From: Symsagittifera roscoffensis
Taxonomy: Eukaryota > Xenacoelomorpha > Acoela > Convolutidae
Reading direction: 5' to 3'
DNA length: 64,000 nucleotides
Assembly: GCF_963678635.1 (NCBI RefSeq)
Contig: NC_087062.1
Coordinates: 64,269,253-64,333,252 of the forward strand
Part shown: positions 31,261 to 44,500 of the stretch, in pieces
How positions within the stretch are numbered: the first letter of the stretch is position 1
How the letters are laid out: each line of letters opens with the position of its first letter
Notes under the pieces: model-generated
Database searches by the model: none
What the model saw: the letters and a program-made list of their open reading frames with translations, nothing else
Told to the model about the DNA's origin: nothing
Position numbers and translations under genes: made by a program

Positions 31261-34200
31261 AATGTTTTAACAAAATAGGCGAGTCTCACAGTTTTTGGGC
31301 CAAATATATTAAATAGTGATGGGACAAGACAGAAACAGGAGAGCGGTTACTTAAGACACGCAATACTAAATTATCTCATTTTAATCTTTTGGTTCCAATC
31401 CGACCACAGAAGCACAGAAGGTGAAGCGAATATTGAATTCGGATGATTTTTTATGCAAAAGCATCTACTACGTAGAAAAATTATAGGCAATGATTGGTTT
31501 ATCTTTTTGATACCCAATGATTCGTGATTTGAATTAAAAATTGAAGAAAAATTCAACAAAATGAGAAAACACGGTTTGAAAATATCGCTTTTCATTCATT
31601 AAAACTGTGGTTGGAATATTTTTTGCTAGGTGGATAGTGACAGGACATTCTTCTTCGTATGTAATTGTGCGCTAGCTGACCCTGATTTGTCCTTAAAAAC
31701 TCGTTTGATTTTGATTTCGCTTTGATTTTGGATTTAATTGTGATTATTGTGTGTTGTTCATTGCGTTTTGAGCTAGATAATTTAAATGAGTTAGAGCATT
31801 AAGTTTTACCTTTAATTTGTAGTATTTCCCAATAAGAACTTGGTATTGGATGAAGTGAGGCCCCAATTGTTTGAAAAGCCGAATGTCATAAAATTATAAC
31901 TAACCAATCAGAACTGAGTATTCGTTTAAATAAACAAATCCAGGAGATAAAAATCACTTTTAGTCAATAAAATGAGCAGATAATGCAAGCGGGCTGATAC
32001 ATATTGCTTGATTGTCAGTTTCGAGACCCGGGATGGTAATAGCACAAGCTAATTTTTCCATTTTAACTCATAAATTTGTGCTCAAATTATTTGACGAGCG
32101 AATCAGTTGCATATGTTTCATCTGCTATATTAAGCACCTTGTTTTTACATTTACATTTGTAAACTCTGAACCAGCTAGGACAGGCAAGAATTAGAAGTCT
32201 TCCTATCCGGAGTTCTGCGGTTGGAATCCCATAGTCGGCATTTCTTATTATTTTAAAGCTCAGTTTTGCTCTTTTTGTTTTTTTTGCCAATTGTATTCTC
32301 GCCTCTGTGGAAACGCCCACCAGTATTCACATCGGCACAAACTCTTCAGCGAATAGAAACACAGGCACTCAGTCCTTCTATCATTGGAATAGCCACTGTC
32401 GCTAGACATAACGAGCTGCATACTGCAAACGCTAGAAAAAACCTCGAACAGGGTTCTTTTCGGTTGATTTTTTCACTGACTCTTAAGTAATCATAAATTA
32501 AAGTAACTTTCAGATAAAAATTCCGGGTTAGGCGCATAAATAGAGCTTTCCAATTAAATCATGCTTAAGACCCAGCAAGCGTTGTGTTTTTACCTTTTTT
32601 CGACTTCATCGGAAACACCGTGTTTTCTTCAGAAATCGAGTTCTGATTGTTTTCATTATCTACATGTGCTACAAAGACTTCGGAAACGTCCTTTATTTCT
32701 TCTACAGACCGCGAAGCTTATGAGCGACTCGATTTTATTCAAAAACATTTCAGCTATTTGAATTTGACTTTTTGTTTTGCTATCTTGAATTGATTCGTTC
32801 AACTCTGTTTTCGATTTTCAATCGGAGTTATCTGGATGTCCTTCATTAGTTTTGTGTTTTTTAGCCATTTTTTCAAGCTGCGGATGAATAGCGGCTGCAA
32901 AATCTTCGCTTTTTTCTAAATAAGTTTCTGAGCTGTTATAAATTGCTTCCTCCTGGCGCGCATAGCTGTTTAGATTGAGCGAATTTTGAATAATCAGCAG
33001 ATAGTAGTGTACTTTCATTAATTAAACACATTATGGAAAACAAACGCAACGCGGCCATCCGCACCTAGCACAACATATACAATGCGATTCCCTATCAAAT
33101 GGTCTTCAGAAGAGTACTTTCTAACCAGATACGATAGCTCTTGAGAAGCTGCGAACGTTTTTTTTTGATCCGCGACTAGTTTTCTTTCAGGACTCAACTT
33201 CGACGTAGTCTTGTCTTGATTTATATAGGCAGAATAGTGTGATCTGCCTTTCTTTTAACATGCGTGACTCTCGTAGCGCTGGCTAGCAGATTGCCTCGTG
33301 TTTTTCCAGATTCACCGGCATTAACGGATTTTTCCAATTACAATCTGCATTGGGAAGAAGTCCGAAAAACTATTCCAGACATGTATCGCTCCCGGATACT
33401 CGTTACTTTTCTTCCTATAAAATGTGAGATAAAGTACCATTGAGACTCTTACAGACGCTTAACTGAAAAGCTTTTTAATATTTTTTTCTTTGTAATCCGA
33501 GATAAGATGAAAGTTTTTTATCATGTATCGAGCCGCCATCATGGACTTTTTGATATGCCTTATTATGCTTGCGATTAGTAAGCGTTAGCAAATCCGAATA
33601 AATTTTTTTCTAGGTAAACAACTTGTCTAACACAATCATTGAATAGTTTTCTGAAATCTGTGTTTTTGTAAAACAACACATGTTTTGAAATATGCCTGGA
33701 TTTTAATCAGCCGTTCTATTCAAAATCTTTTTACGCTTGTTGTATACTCATCAAAGTTTTTTTGTTCACTCGGCTCAAAATTTTTCGACTTGTACTATAT
33801 TGACTTATTTATCTCATTTTGCGTCGTTGATTGAGCGAAAGAATTTTCTCATGCGTGTGTTTCTTTTGAGAGGGACTTGAAATCCCTTTTTTAGTTTCTA
33901 AGCTTTTTTCGGCTCAAGTTGTGTGCAGATGAATTGTCGGTTTTGATGCTTTTTTCACATTCAGATTCTTGCTTGGTTCATTTTTCCTTAAACGAACGTA
34001 ATGAAGGACAGATCAAGATGGATATAAAATATCTGAAATATCTAGTTTTTTTTCGACATCTTGAAAAAGTTTTGACTTATAGTCGCTTTCAATTCATTTT
34101 AGTTGGTTATTTTTCATGCTATAATTGTGTTGAACCACCGGCTTCTGTGCTGGCATCACAAAATTTGACCTTCGTTGACAGCGGCTCAAAAATATCATTT

Positions 34201-36311
34201 TTGTAAAACATTTGTTTAGTTATTTCAAACACATTCTGTAATTTAACCGTTTTCGCGGAGAGGCTGTTGGATGTTAAATCGGTGATATTTTACAATAGGT
34301 GGTAGTTTCAATTTCAATAGCTGGATCAATTTTTGTTATACTTCGCACATTATTTATAATTTATTTCAAAAGCCACATTTTTTGGCAAAAGAAGTGTGAA
34401 GTTTGAACTTTTTGAATAGCTTTTCATATATCAGAGTGAACTATTTACAAAAGCTATCTTATAGCATGTACAATTGATTGAAAATGAATTGACTATTTTA
34501 TGCATTATAGTTCTCAAATTTAATACATGCACTATATCACCTTCAAATCTAGTTTATTTAGGGTCTGATAGTATTTTTCCGTTAAAAATTAATTCTCCAA
34601 TTACAAATGTGTCGCAAACATAGAATACCAATTTCTGAGACTTGGAGAGGACAGACAACGGGTCTGCCCAAGTGTCTGCCCCAATACGATGAATAATTAT
34701 AAAAATTAAAAAAATAATAATCATAAAAAAAATTCTTAAAGAATTAATTTACAGAAATCTTAATCGTCTTTAATCAGAATTCTGATATAAGAGGAAAGAG
34801 AGCAACATTATAGAGGTAACAAGTTTCACTACCTATTTAATGAATTTAGCTAATACTGAAAAAAAAAACTTGGCGTTTTGATATAGTTAAGTATACAAAA
34901 GGTATTTTTTCATATTATCATTACATCTCGACGATGAGTGCTTCTACTTTTGACGCGAAACTGATTATAACCACTCAATAACCAACTCTCAGTTTCGTCA
35001 TTTTCTGTTAACCACGTTTCAGTTGACATTATATCGAGTGGAGACTTATGACTTAGTGTAAGTGCTTCCAATTGTTCGTAGTGAATTTTGTGATCTAATA
35101 TTCAAATAAAAATTGGTTGTTTTTTGCTCTTTGTTATAAAACTAAGCACCATTGGGTAGCACCAGTTAAGTAACTTAAACTAGGTATTCGATAAAATCCG
35201 GAAGAAAACGGTCGCTGTTTGAATTGTTTGCTTCTTCTTGTAGTTGTTCGTTGTCATGTCCACCACTTCATCGCCCAATTGATTTGTTGGTGTTTTAGTA
35301 TAAAGCTCTTCCACAACTACTGGTAGAAGCGCCGTTAATTTCGAAATACTTTCACTTAATTGATTATAAGGATTCAATTCTTGGACTCGCGATAAATTCA
35401 GTTTCGTTTTTTTTTACACTAGGCAATTTAATCGTTAAAGTTGAAATGCCCAATCGTCTCGCTTCCGTTTTTAAGGCTTGAAGCCAAACATTCCTCTATC
35501 ATAATTGGATGACCGACACGATTAACCATATCCTTGAGCCAACTGTGTCGCCGCCAGATGGTGTCACGATCTGCATGATAAACAAATTTAACTATTATCG
35601 GGGCATTCCTTGTGGTCCAAGTGGGTGGCAAGCTGCAACATTTGACGGATTGATGTTTGTTAATAGACGCTGGGATAGAAGGGCTAAATTACTCGTTAGT
35701 GGCTCTCTGTCAATTTACGTTATTAAAGATCAAACATAGCTTTCTTGAATACTACTCGAGTTTAGTTTTCTTTCGCTCATCTCAAAGATTCCATTCGTGT
35801 TGGCAATGATTCGATTGTCCATCTGAATTTGGCTTTCCGTTAAAGCTTTGATTTACTTTCCGTGTAGCATAATTGTATCGATCATGGATAACATCAGCTT
35901 CTTCATTGTTCCAGGATCTTCATCTCCAATTGCATTTCGATTCTCTGCTACTGTTTAATAAGTTAATCACAGCAATTAGGTTGATAATTATTTGTTGTTA
36001 TGCTCAGCACTGCAGTTCGAAAACCCATCCCAATTTTCGTGATCGGAACGTTTGGTTTTTTGGTATTCAGGCCCAGTAATGGACACGGATCGTTGAAGCA
36101 AGACCCGAAGATCGCTCAGTTTTTATGAAAAACTGGACGCTAAAAAATGGACGGTAAGCTGAATCAGCGTGTTTAAATCAGACAACAAATGAAATCGAAC
36201 ATGAATTGCAGCGCAAGCATTGCGAATTGTGCGTGCGTCCATACCTGTGTTCGTATTTGATTTTCCCTACTTTCAGTGTACTTTCACATGCTGTCAGTGT
36301 ATTTTTTTCAG
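31261..36311. other. Spacer of 5 kb, no supported gene
   Basis: AT-rich sequence with two weak tRNA-like B boxes (TTTCGAGACCC near 32,020 and GGTTGGAATCCC near 32,220), a body module near 33,590, and a minus-strand LINE ORF1 relic at 35.2-36.1 kb listed separately. Nothing else between 31.3 and 35.1 kb is recognisable. Frames of 60 to 95 codons here show no domain or plausible splice structure. Confidence 0.6.
35170..36070 (-). pseudogene. LINE ORF1 relic (L1-like nucleic-acid chaperone)
   Basis: On the minus strand, frames in sequence read a helical segment with an NRIIANTNGIFEMSERKL stretch. Next comes NVAACHPLGPQGMP, then RNAPIIVKFVYHADRDTIWRR. The combination E/A-x-CHRLG followed by RP-x-IIVKF and hydrophilic D/R residues is the signature of the RRM and C-terminal domain of L1-type ORF1 proteins. 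Frameshifts separate the pieces. Downstream on the minus strand (35377-35180) the frame continues with no clear match. Confidence 0.55.
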
Positions 36312-36319
36312 GATCAGTC

Positions 36320-38375
36320 ATGACACTGCATCACTTGAAGTATTTTTTGCCCAAACAGTTTTGTTTTGGAGCGGTCACAAGAAATTTGTCGAAAACAACA
36401 TTGGCGATTGAAACCAGTTTTGATAACACTGCAGTTGCAGTCATTTCGAGCGATAATCGGATCTTGGCCGACGAGATTTTTGATCAGGTAAAGTATCACA
36501 ACATGACAGGTGGGACAGACCCGCGATTTGCCAAAAGTCTACATAAACGACATTTACCAAAAAGTTTAGTTTGATCTGCACAGTAATTGTCTTTGAATTG
36601 TTTAACGATGTTAATTTAAAAACATATTTTTAATTTACAGTAACTGAGAAGTGCTTGCTCAAAATTGGTGCTACCAATATTGATTCAGTTGCAGTTACAA
36701 CAATGCCTGGAAGAGCAATTTGCCTTGAAATTGGGTTGCAATATGCGAAAGACTTGTGTCGTCGCCTCGAAGTTCCGATGATTCCTGTGCATCATATGAG
36801 AGCTCATGCAGTAGTTGCAAGAATGTACCACTCTGATATATGCTACCCATTCTTGACGCTTTTGATCTCTGGTGGGCACTGTTTACTGGCTTTGGTTGAA
36901 AGTGTTGACCAGTTTTGGTTACTGGGCGAAAGCTTAGACATTGCTCCGGGGCATTTTCTTGACTGTGTTGCCAACGTGATGGGCTTAAATGAAATGGAAC
37001 AGTTCAAGGTTAGTTGTGCATTTACTTGATACTTGGGGGAGCGGTGGTGAATTGGTTTTTGTCTCGGCCTCTCAATCGAAAGGTCGGATGTTTGAGGCCC
37101 ACCTTGATCCGTGCTCGTTGCTTAAGGGTGAGGCAACATTACCCAGCCCAGAAAAATAGCCAAAAAACTATAACATAACCAGGGGCACTACAGCGGTTCT
37201 TTTTGAACAGCTAAACAGCTCGTATGTTGGTCTTTTCTTTTGTGGGTAAATCGACTTTATCTTTTTGATCGAAGTTTAATTTGGTGTTCTTATTTGTCCG
37301 AGGTTTTGAAAGGTCGTTTGTTGCCTGGGTCTCATTTATTGTGGTTCGTCATTTGATTTCGTTTGTTTCAGTCGAAAAGTGGCGGCGCTGTTTTGGACTC
37401 TTTGGCTATTTGTGGTGACCCGGATCTGTTCCCAATTAATTACCGTGGAATTAGGATGTGTGGCGGAACCCCTTTAAACTTTTCCTTCAGTGGCGTGTTG
37501 GCAGCAACCAAGCGTGCTGTTGTGAAGTTCAAACAAGTTAATAGTGAAGAATATTTCGAAGAGATGTTACCGCACATTGCAGCCGCTGCGATGCGGTGAG
37601 CAACATTCGAACGTTTCGTATAATTTATTATTCATCTTATCCAGCTACGCAGTCAGTGATGAACGAATAAAAGAAAGAAATAAAGAAAATTTGTCGACTA
37701 CTATGGTAGTCGACCAAATCAAGCTTTTCGAGCTCTCTTGAAACTCTGGGCTCTTCGTTTTTTAAAATGAATCTTCGTTTTTAAAGCGGCTCTGTCTGTA
37801 AAGCGACACTCCGTCTTTGAGGCGAGTCTGTGCGTAAAAAAGTAACTCTCCGTATCTAAAGCGACCCTTTTTTGTTAGATATCATATTAATTGTTTTCAT
37901 TTGACCCCGTTTTAGAGTTGTGAGCAAACATTTGTTGCACAAATTGACCCGATGTATGTACTTTCTTCACGACAAGTCCATTGATGACAACCGCACTCTG
38001 GTGGTGTCAGGTGGGTGTGCCTCGAGCAGAGTTCTGACAGAAGATTTGAATAAGTTATGCCGGCTGAGAAATTACAAATTGTTCATCCCTCCGCCTAATG
38101 TGTGCATAGATAATGCTGTTATGATTGGGTACACAGCTCATGAAATGGTTGAATCAGGATTTGAACCAATCAGATGTGAGGATTTAGAAACTGTTGAAGT
38201 CGATGGATTTGCGAAAATTGGAAATGATGCCACTCGGAGTGTAAACATATCAAAGCACATCACAAGTAACTTTCGAAGACTAACAATGTCTGAATTTTCA
38301 ATTGCGAATGAAATTAATGGCTTCGAGAGAAGTTCAAACTCGTTTGGAAGTTTCGAACGTATTTTGAAACACTAA
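36320..38375 (+). CDS. OSGEPL1: Mitochondrial tRNA N6-threonylcarbamoyladenosine transferase (OSGEPL1/Qri7)
   Basis: Exons 36320-36563, 36641-37008, 37372-37595 and 37916-38375 total 1,296 nt, giving 431 residues (human about 414). Junction phases 1, 0 and 2 join exactly. The family member transfers threonylcarbamoyl to A37 of ANN-decoding mitochondrial tRNAs. The N terminus is basic and aromatic, suitable as a mitochondrial targeting peptide. TsaD-family features are IETSFDNTAVAV (residues about 28-40), the metal-binding HHMRAHA near 132-138, SGGHCLLAL near 157, a core NFSFSGV, and VVSGGCASSR in exon 4. An acceptor TATTTTTTTCAG ends at 36311, only 8 nt before the ATG. AATAAA (38374-38379) overlaps the TAA stop. 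Intron 2 contains a SINE. It is followed by SF3A1 on the same strand, probably as an operon. Confidence 0.95.
37030..37165 (+). repeat. tRNA-derived SINE in OSGEPL1 intron 2
   Basis: An A-box-like GGTGGTGAATTGG (37044) and a B-box-like GATGTTTGAGGCCC lie about 45 nt apart, with a GTCTCGGCCTCTCAATCGAAAGG middle that looks tRNA-like. The GCTTAAGGGTGAGGCAACATT tail is not seen in the other SINEs of this window, so it is a separate family. Confidence 0.6.
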
Positions 38376-38507
38376 TAAATCATATTAGTTATTTTTACTG
38401 GTTAATATTCAGGTCAATGGTCTGAATTGACTGAATTCACATAGGTAGTATGGTACACTCACAGATATTATATAGATATGAGTTGATGCTTTCAGATTTT
38501 GATTGAA
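38376..38507 (+). promoter_or_regulatory. OSGEPL1-SF3A1 operon spacer with trans-splice-type acceptor
   Basis: Only 132 nt separate the OSGEPL1 stop from the SF3A1 start. The AATAAA signal lies at the upstream stop, and a TTGATGCTTTCAG acceptor ends at 38495, leaving a 12-nt SF3A1 leader. There is no room for a normal promoter plus a 5' exon. The arrangement is that of an operon resolved by polyadenylation and spliced-leader trans-splicing. This is inference from layout. Confidence 0.6.
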
Positions 38508-41500
38508 ATGACTCTTGACCCGGCAAGCAACAGGGAAGCTGTGATAGGCAATCCGGCTCCGAATCAACAACAGCAGCATAATATGCAAAACAGACCACCA
38601 CAAGCTCCACCAAATAAAGAAAGTGCCCAGGATGAAAATATTGAGGCTGCTACCAAGCCAATAGTTGGTATAATCTATCCGCCACCTGAACATCGAAACA
38701 TCATTGATAAGACTGCTATGTTCGTGGCTAGAAATGGACCTGATTTCGAAGACAAAGTCCGACAGAATGAAGTGGCGAATTCGAAATTCAATTTCTTCAA
38801 CGCTACCGATCCTTACCATGCTTATTACCAACACAAAATCAAAGAGTTCAGAGAGGGAAGGGCAACGGAAGTCACGCCTGCAAAGCCAACGCCTTCAAGT
38901 GCAGTTTTAGCGCAGCAGGAGAAAATTAAGCAACAAGTTGTGGCTGAAATGGCGGTTCCAAAAGAAGCACCACCTGAGTTTGAATTCATTGCGGATCCTC
39001 CTACTATTTCGAGTCAGGAGTTGGACGTGGTTAAACTGACTGCTCAATTTGTAGCGAGAAACGGAAGGCATTTTCTGACGCAGTTGATGAACAGAGAGCA
39101 AAGGAACCCACAGTTTGATTTTTTGAGGCCGCAACATGGAATGTTTCAGTACTTTACGAAGCTGGTGGAACAGTATACAAAAGTGTTGATCCCGCCGAAA
39201 GACTTGATTGAGACTCTGGAGTTTCAGTCTCTCAGTATCCAACCTATGGTTGACGAAGTGAAAAGAAGGAGCGATTGGAAGAAGCACATCGAAAAGCAGA
39301 AACAGAAGGTATAGAGTTCACGTTTTAATTGATAGTTTCTTCCACTCGAGACCTTTATTTTTAGTAGGTCCCGGAGTGTACATTTAACTGGGAAGTCATC
39401 GCTAGTTTTATTCATTGGTAACATTTTTCGCTTTTTTGTATCATCGCATTCATTAAGCATCATGTCTGGTCATTTTACTAAGAGTCGATGAACATGGTGA
39501 AGTATTTTTTTTAGACTCCAAAGAGCCTTAAGGCCAAAGAGCTGGACTTATTTGAAATCCAAAGAGCCTTAAGGCCATATATATTTTCTTTGAAATTCGA
39601 AAGTTGACGTTTTTTTGAAAATAAGTCAATTTTTTTTTGTTGCCGCGCGTTCATTGGCTCTTTCCAACGGTCTGTTGGCTATGTTTACTACTTTTAATTG
39701 AAGGCCTCGAGAAATCGACGGACCGACGTGCTCGTGATATTTAAATTCATAAATAACAAAATGCCAAAAAACAGAAGTGGGATTATATGAACATTACCGA
39801 TAAGAGATTTGAGACCTGCTGGGATGAGATACTAGGAGCATGTGTTTGGTTATAGGAAGCGGATGAGCTGGAGAAAGAACGTGTCGCATATGCTCAGATC
39901 GACTGGCACGACTTTGTGATAGTGGAGACGGTGGACTTCCAGCCACATGAGACGCTGGGTCTGCCTCCTCCTGTGACCCCAGCCACGGTGGGTGCCAGAG
40001 TGATACACCAACAGAGGACAGACGAGAAGAAACGGCTTGGCATCGAGGAAGAAAATGTCCCAGAACCAACTGAGTCGGCTAACGGTAAGTTGCTTGCCCA
40101 TAAAGAATTGATTTGGAAACGGTTGCATAAGTTAAAAAATGTTCTACCAATGTTACTATCGTATTATAGTGTTTTGAGTAATATTATATAAAAGTATCAA
40201 CTAACGGATGGTTTGCTGACTTTATCTTATTGTGCATTTCGCCAGAGCTCTTTTTAAGTAAAGAAATGTCAAGCATAATCTGCAGCATGTTTTGTATAGA
40301 TAAAGTGAGTTATTCATTGACTGTGCTTGTTTCATATCAGCCGGCAAGGGTGGCAAAGACGGAGTGGGCGAGCAGGAGGCAGGGGGTGGGGGAGGTGCAG
40401 ACATGGATCTGGAGGACATGGAGGAGTCAGATGAGGAGGGGGGCGAGGAGGAGGAGGAACCCGAGGAAGAGGATGAGAGTGAGACAATGAACCAGGTCAG
40501 TTTCAGTGAAAACGGTGAAAGGGTTCGGCTTTCGAGGTTTTTTTTGTTATTGGTTCGCAAGTCTCTGGTCAAATTTTATGGGAATAAGTTATCCGCAGTT
40601 GTATTCATTTCGTTTATTTGGGTTTGCTGAATAATGAGTGCATTGATGAATTTCAAATTGAACTTAATTTACGATGTTTGAATAAGTTAATGCTTTTAGA
40701 ACAACCAACCCCAGATCCAGCCTATGCCCGTTGGTGGCGAGGATCTGCTGATCAGGAAAGACTACGACCCCAAAATGAAGCCGTCGACTTCTGCAAACCC
40801 GGCCTCGAAAGTGCAAAATTACGTCATAAACGAGATCACAGGAGAGAAAGTTCCAATTGACAAGATGAACCAGCACGTGAAATACAATCTACTGGATCCG
40901 CGATGGCTTGAAGAAAAGGAACGGCAACAGAGAGAGAAGCAGCAGCAAGAAGAAGTGTTTGCGATCGGAAATCAAATCGGAAACAGTCTTAAACAGTTGG
41001 CCGAGAGGCGTACGGATATCTTTGGAGCGGGAGACGAGGAGACCGTGATTGGTCGACGACTTGGCGAAGAAGAGGAAGAAAAACGAGACGAGAGAGCAAT
41101 CTGGGACGGGCATTCCGGTAGTGTGGATAGTACAACTAAACGCATCCAGGCAAACATAACTATCCAAGACCAGATCGAAGCCATTCATAAAGCAAAGGGA
41201 CTGTCGGAGGATAGCACCAAGGAGAAAATTGGACCTCATAAAGGATCAGGAGACAAAATTCCCGCTTCATCATCCTCAACAAGTGCGGGTGAGTTGGACT
41301 GTCTTTATTTTGAGCTTGCGTTTTTAAAAATAATTTGTGATTATAGGAATTTTTTGAGAACATTTGCATTAATGTGCAATGAATGTTTTCCAAAACTTGA
41401 ATGTTGAGTGAACATAAATTTTCAATGATATTTATGAATGTGTTTTAGCACAGCATATGAATCCAGCGATGAGCCATGTGCAGCCGAGGCCCCAACTCAC

Positions 41501-44500
41501 TCCTACGACGCCAATGATAGTGCCGATGGTACCTGTTGTGCAGAGACCACCAATGGTGCCAGTATTCAATACCAACCCAGCTGCTGCAATGCTGGGAGCC
41601 CAGACTATGTTGAGACCGTCAATGGCGGGACTGGCGATCCATAACCAGAACCTAGCCGTGGCTGCTCTGGCCGCACAAGCGCAGCAAGGACTGGCGGCAG
41701 CTGTAGCTGAGAAAAACGCACAGGTAAGCATAACTTTTCAAATTGCATTTCCTCTTCGAAAAGTTATTGGTCTGATTTTGATACGTCCACATGTGACATT
41801 TAAGTATTTGTTGCTGCCAACTGAGTTAAATTCCGTTGTGAATTGGTTTCCTTGTTTGAGTTTGAATCATTTGCCAAGACTCTATCACAGAATACTGGTT
41901 GGAGTGACTCTTGAATTACTGATTGAGTAATTAATGCTATTAAACCAAGAGATCTTATGTTGAGATTAAAAACAACTAAAAATTCAGCTAATTTTAATTA
42001 AAAGAATTAATTAAACAAAAATCTTCACAAAAACTTTGAAAATTTTTTATCCCTATAAAATTTATCTGGAATTAAAATTGAAACCGTCAACTATTCCCCC
42101 TCCTAGTCGAAGTAAATTGTAGTTTTAGTGCACTTCGTTAATAAAAGAATGCATTTTGGACTGTATCTTATTCTGCGATTTCGATTTCTATCTAAATCAA
42201 CCCGACAGCTGACGTCGAATGTTTCTAAAGGTTTCTGAACATTTCTTTGGAAACCTCTCCAATAGAAAGATCATTAATTGTCTGAATTTGCGTATCTTTC
42301 ACAATTGTAATAACAGTATTATACTTCCTTTTTACACAAGCAAAGCTCGTGTTTGCTTATGCGGATTGTAGTGTCTTATTGCAGTATCCACTTTTTCCCT
42401 ATCTAAGTCATAAATGAAATGCTCATAATTGTGTTATTTGGTTTTTTGTTATTTTTGAGTTGCTTTGGAAATTTTAGCTCTTTTTGCATTGTTTTCTCGA
42501 ACTACTTTGTGTTTGCACATAGAAATGGTAGCAAGAACGACTGCCTACTCACTTGTCTGTCTGCTTTTTCTACTAGTCTTTTTAACTTTAATCAGCGTTC
42601 CATATTCTTCGAAAAATTCAGTGGGGGGATTTTTGACCCATTTTTTGGATTTTTTACAGCTGGTTTTACAGCACATCCATTTTTGTCCAAGTTAGACTTC
42701 CAACAGTTGTATTTCAACAGCTGGTTTAGCTACTGAAGTGATACTTGTTTTTTTAGTTAAAAAATTTTTATTTATAAATTGATTTTATCGTCGGTTTTTT
42801 TTATTTTGACCAAGTTTTAAATGACCCAAATTTTGCTTTTATTTTTCAGCTTTTCTCCGGATGCATGGTTTCTGATTGTTTTTTGTTCTAAAAGTGCCTT
42901 CCTTGTGGCGGCATTTTTTTCCGCGAAATTCAGGAGTGTGGTTCTTTCTGGTTTGTAATGTTAACTTTTTTGTTGTGATCCAACTCTTATCGTTACGCAT
43001 AAACTTCATATTCGATAGGTTTTGAAGTAATTGGGTTCTTTTCATAGGCTTTCCGGGTGTTAGAGTTTTTCTGCTACTTCTGTTTCGTGGCAATTGTTTG
43101 CAATTTTTGCAATCATTTTTTCTCTCATTTTCGTCGTATATATAGCAAATAGCGGATAGGGCATGTAGGTTGTTTGGTTGAAGATTAAAGGAACACTCTC
43201 TGAGTACTTTTAGTATTTTTCGTATCTCAATTTTTTGACCGAATTTTTTAAATCGTTTTCATCTATTGGCTATCAGAAAGAAATGAATGGAGTTAAGCCC
43301 AAATCCTTTTTTTGCTAGTCGTCGAATGTTTCTAAAGGTTTCTGAACATCTAAAGGTTTCTAAAGGTTTTGAAAACCTCTCCAATAGAAAGATCATTAAT
43401 TGTCTGAATTTGCGTATCTTTCACAATTGTAATAACAGTATCATACTTCCTTTTTACACAAGCAAAGCTTGTGTTTACGCATGCGGATTGTAGAGTCTTA
43501 TTGCAGTATCCACTTTTTCTTTATTTATTTCATAAATTAAAGGAACACTTTTGAGTACATTTAGTAATTTTCGCATCTCAATTTTTTGACCGAATTTTTT
43601 AAATCGCTTTCATCTATTGGCTATCAGAAAGAAATGAATGGAATTAAGCCCAAGTCCTTTTTTTGCTTCAGGCAATGGACTTCTTTAACAACTGCAATAA
43701 GTTTTTGTTTTTTTAGCCTGCGATTTCTTCTACTAAACTCCATCAAATTTTTCGATTGAGACACATTATCTTTTTTGGCGCTTTATTGTATATCGCACGT
43801 AGTGCAAAACTCAACATCGTCTCTGTGTTTATTTTCTCGAAAACTACCCTACCAAGTCTGAGATGAATCAAAAGGAAATGTTATGGGGATTACATATGCA
43901 TAAGCTGCTACGCCCTGCTACATCAGCTTTCTTATTCATGTAGAAAAGGATTTACTGCTTAGAAAATGTCCAAATTATGAAATTTTTCAGATTTCTCTGC
44001 ACAATTATGTTGCCCTATTGTTTTATGTTAAATTGTAAAATGTTATCGATTATAAAATGCGCAATTTTTGAAATTTGCCCGTGTTTGGAAACTTTTTGAA
44101 TTTTCTCGAAAATTACACCGCCTAATCTAAGATTGAGGGTTCAAGCGAAAGACCATGGGCTAGGAATTGCGGCTACGCCCTAATAGTTGTATAAAAGCAA
44201 TGTTTTTAAAAGGTTTTCAAACAGGTACCTCCAGCTTTAGCTGGGCCACTAGTATTTAACTATTGTGAAGCGGGAATGGTGCAGATGCTTGGACGGGTGA
44301 TGCTGAATGTTTCCGCACATCAGAATTTTAGTTTAACCTTTTTCACCATGCTTTTATTTTTGGCCCTTTAAGAGCTACTTTTTGCCGAACCTAAAGTCAG
44401 GGTTACCGCTTGGTCAGATTTGGATAATTTTTTGACCCGTGGTCAGAAAAAGTCAGAAATCATTTAATTGACGTTTTACTTGCCAGAAAATTTGTTTTTC

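Noticed and set aside
36206-36319. Longer N terminus for OSGEPL1
   Set aside because: It begins at a non-ATG codon and is interrupted by a strong acceptor at 36311; the ATG at 36320 is preferred.
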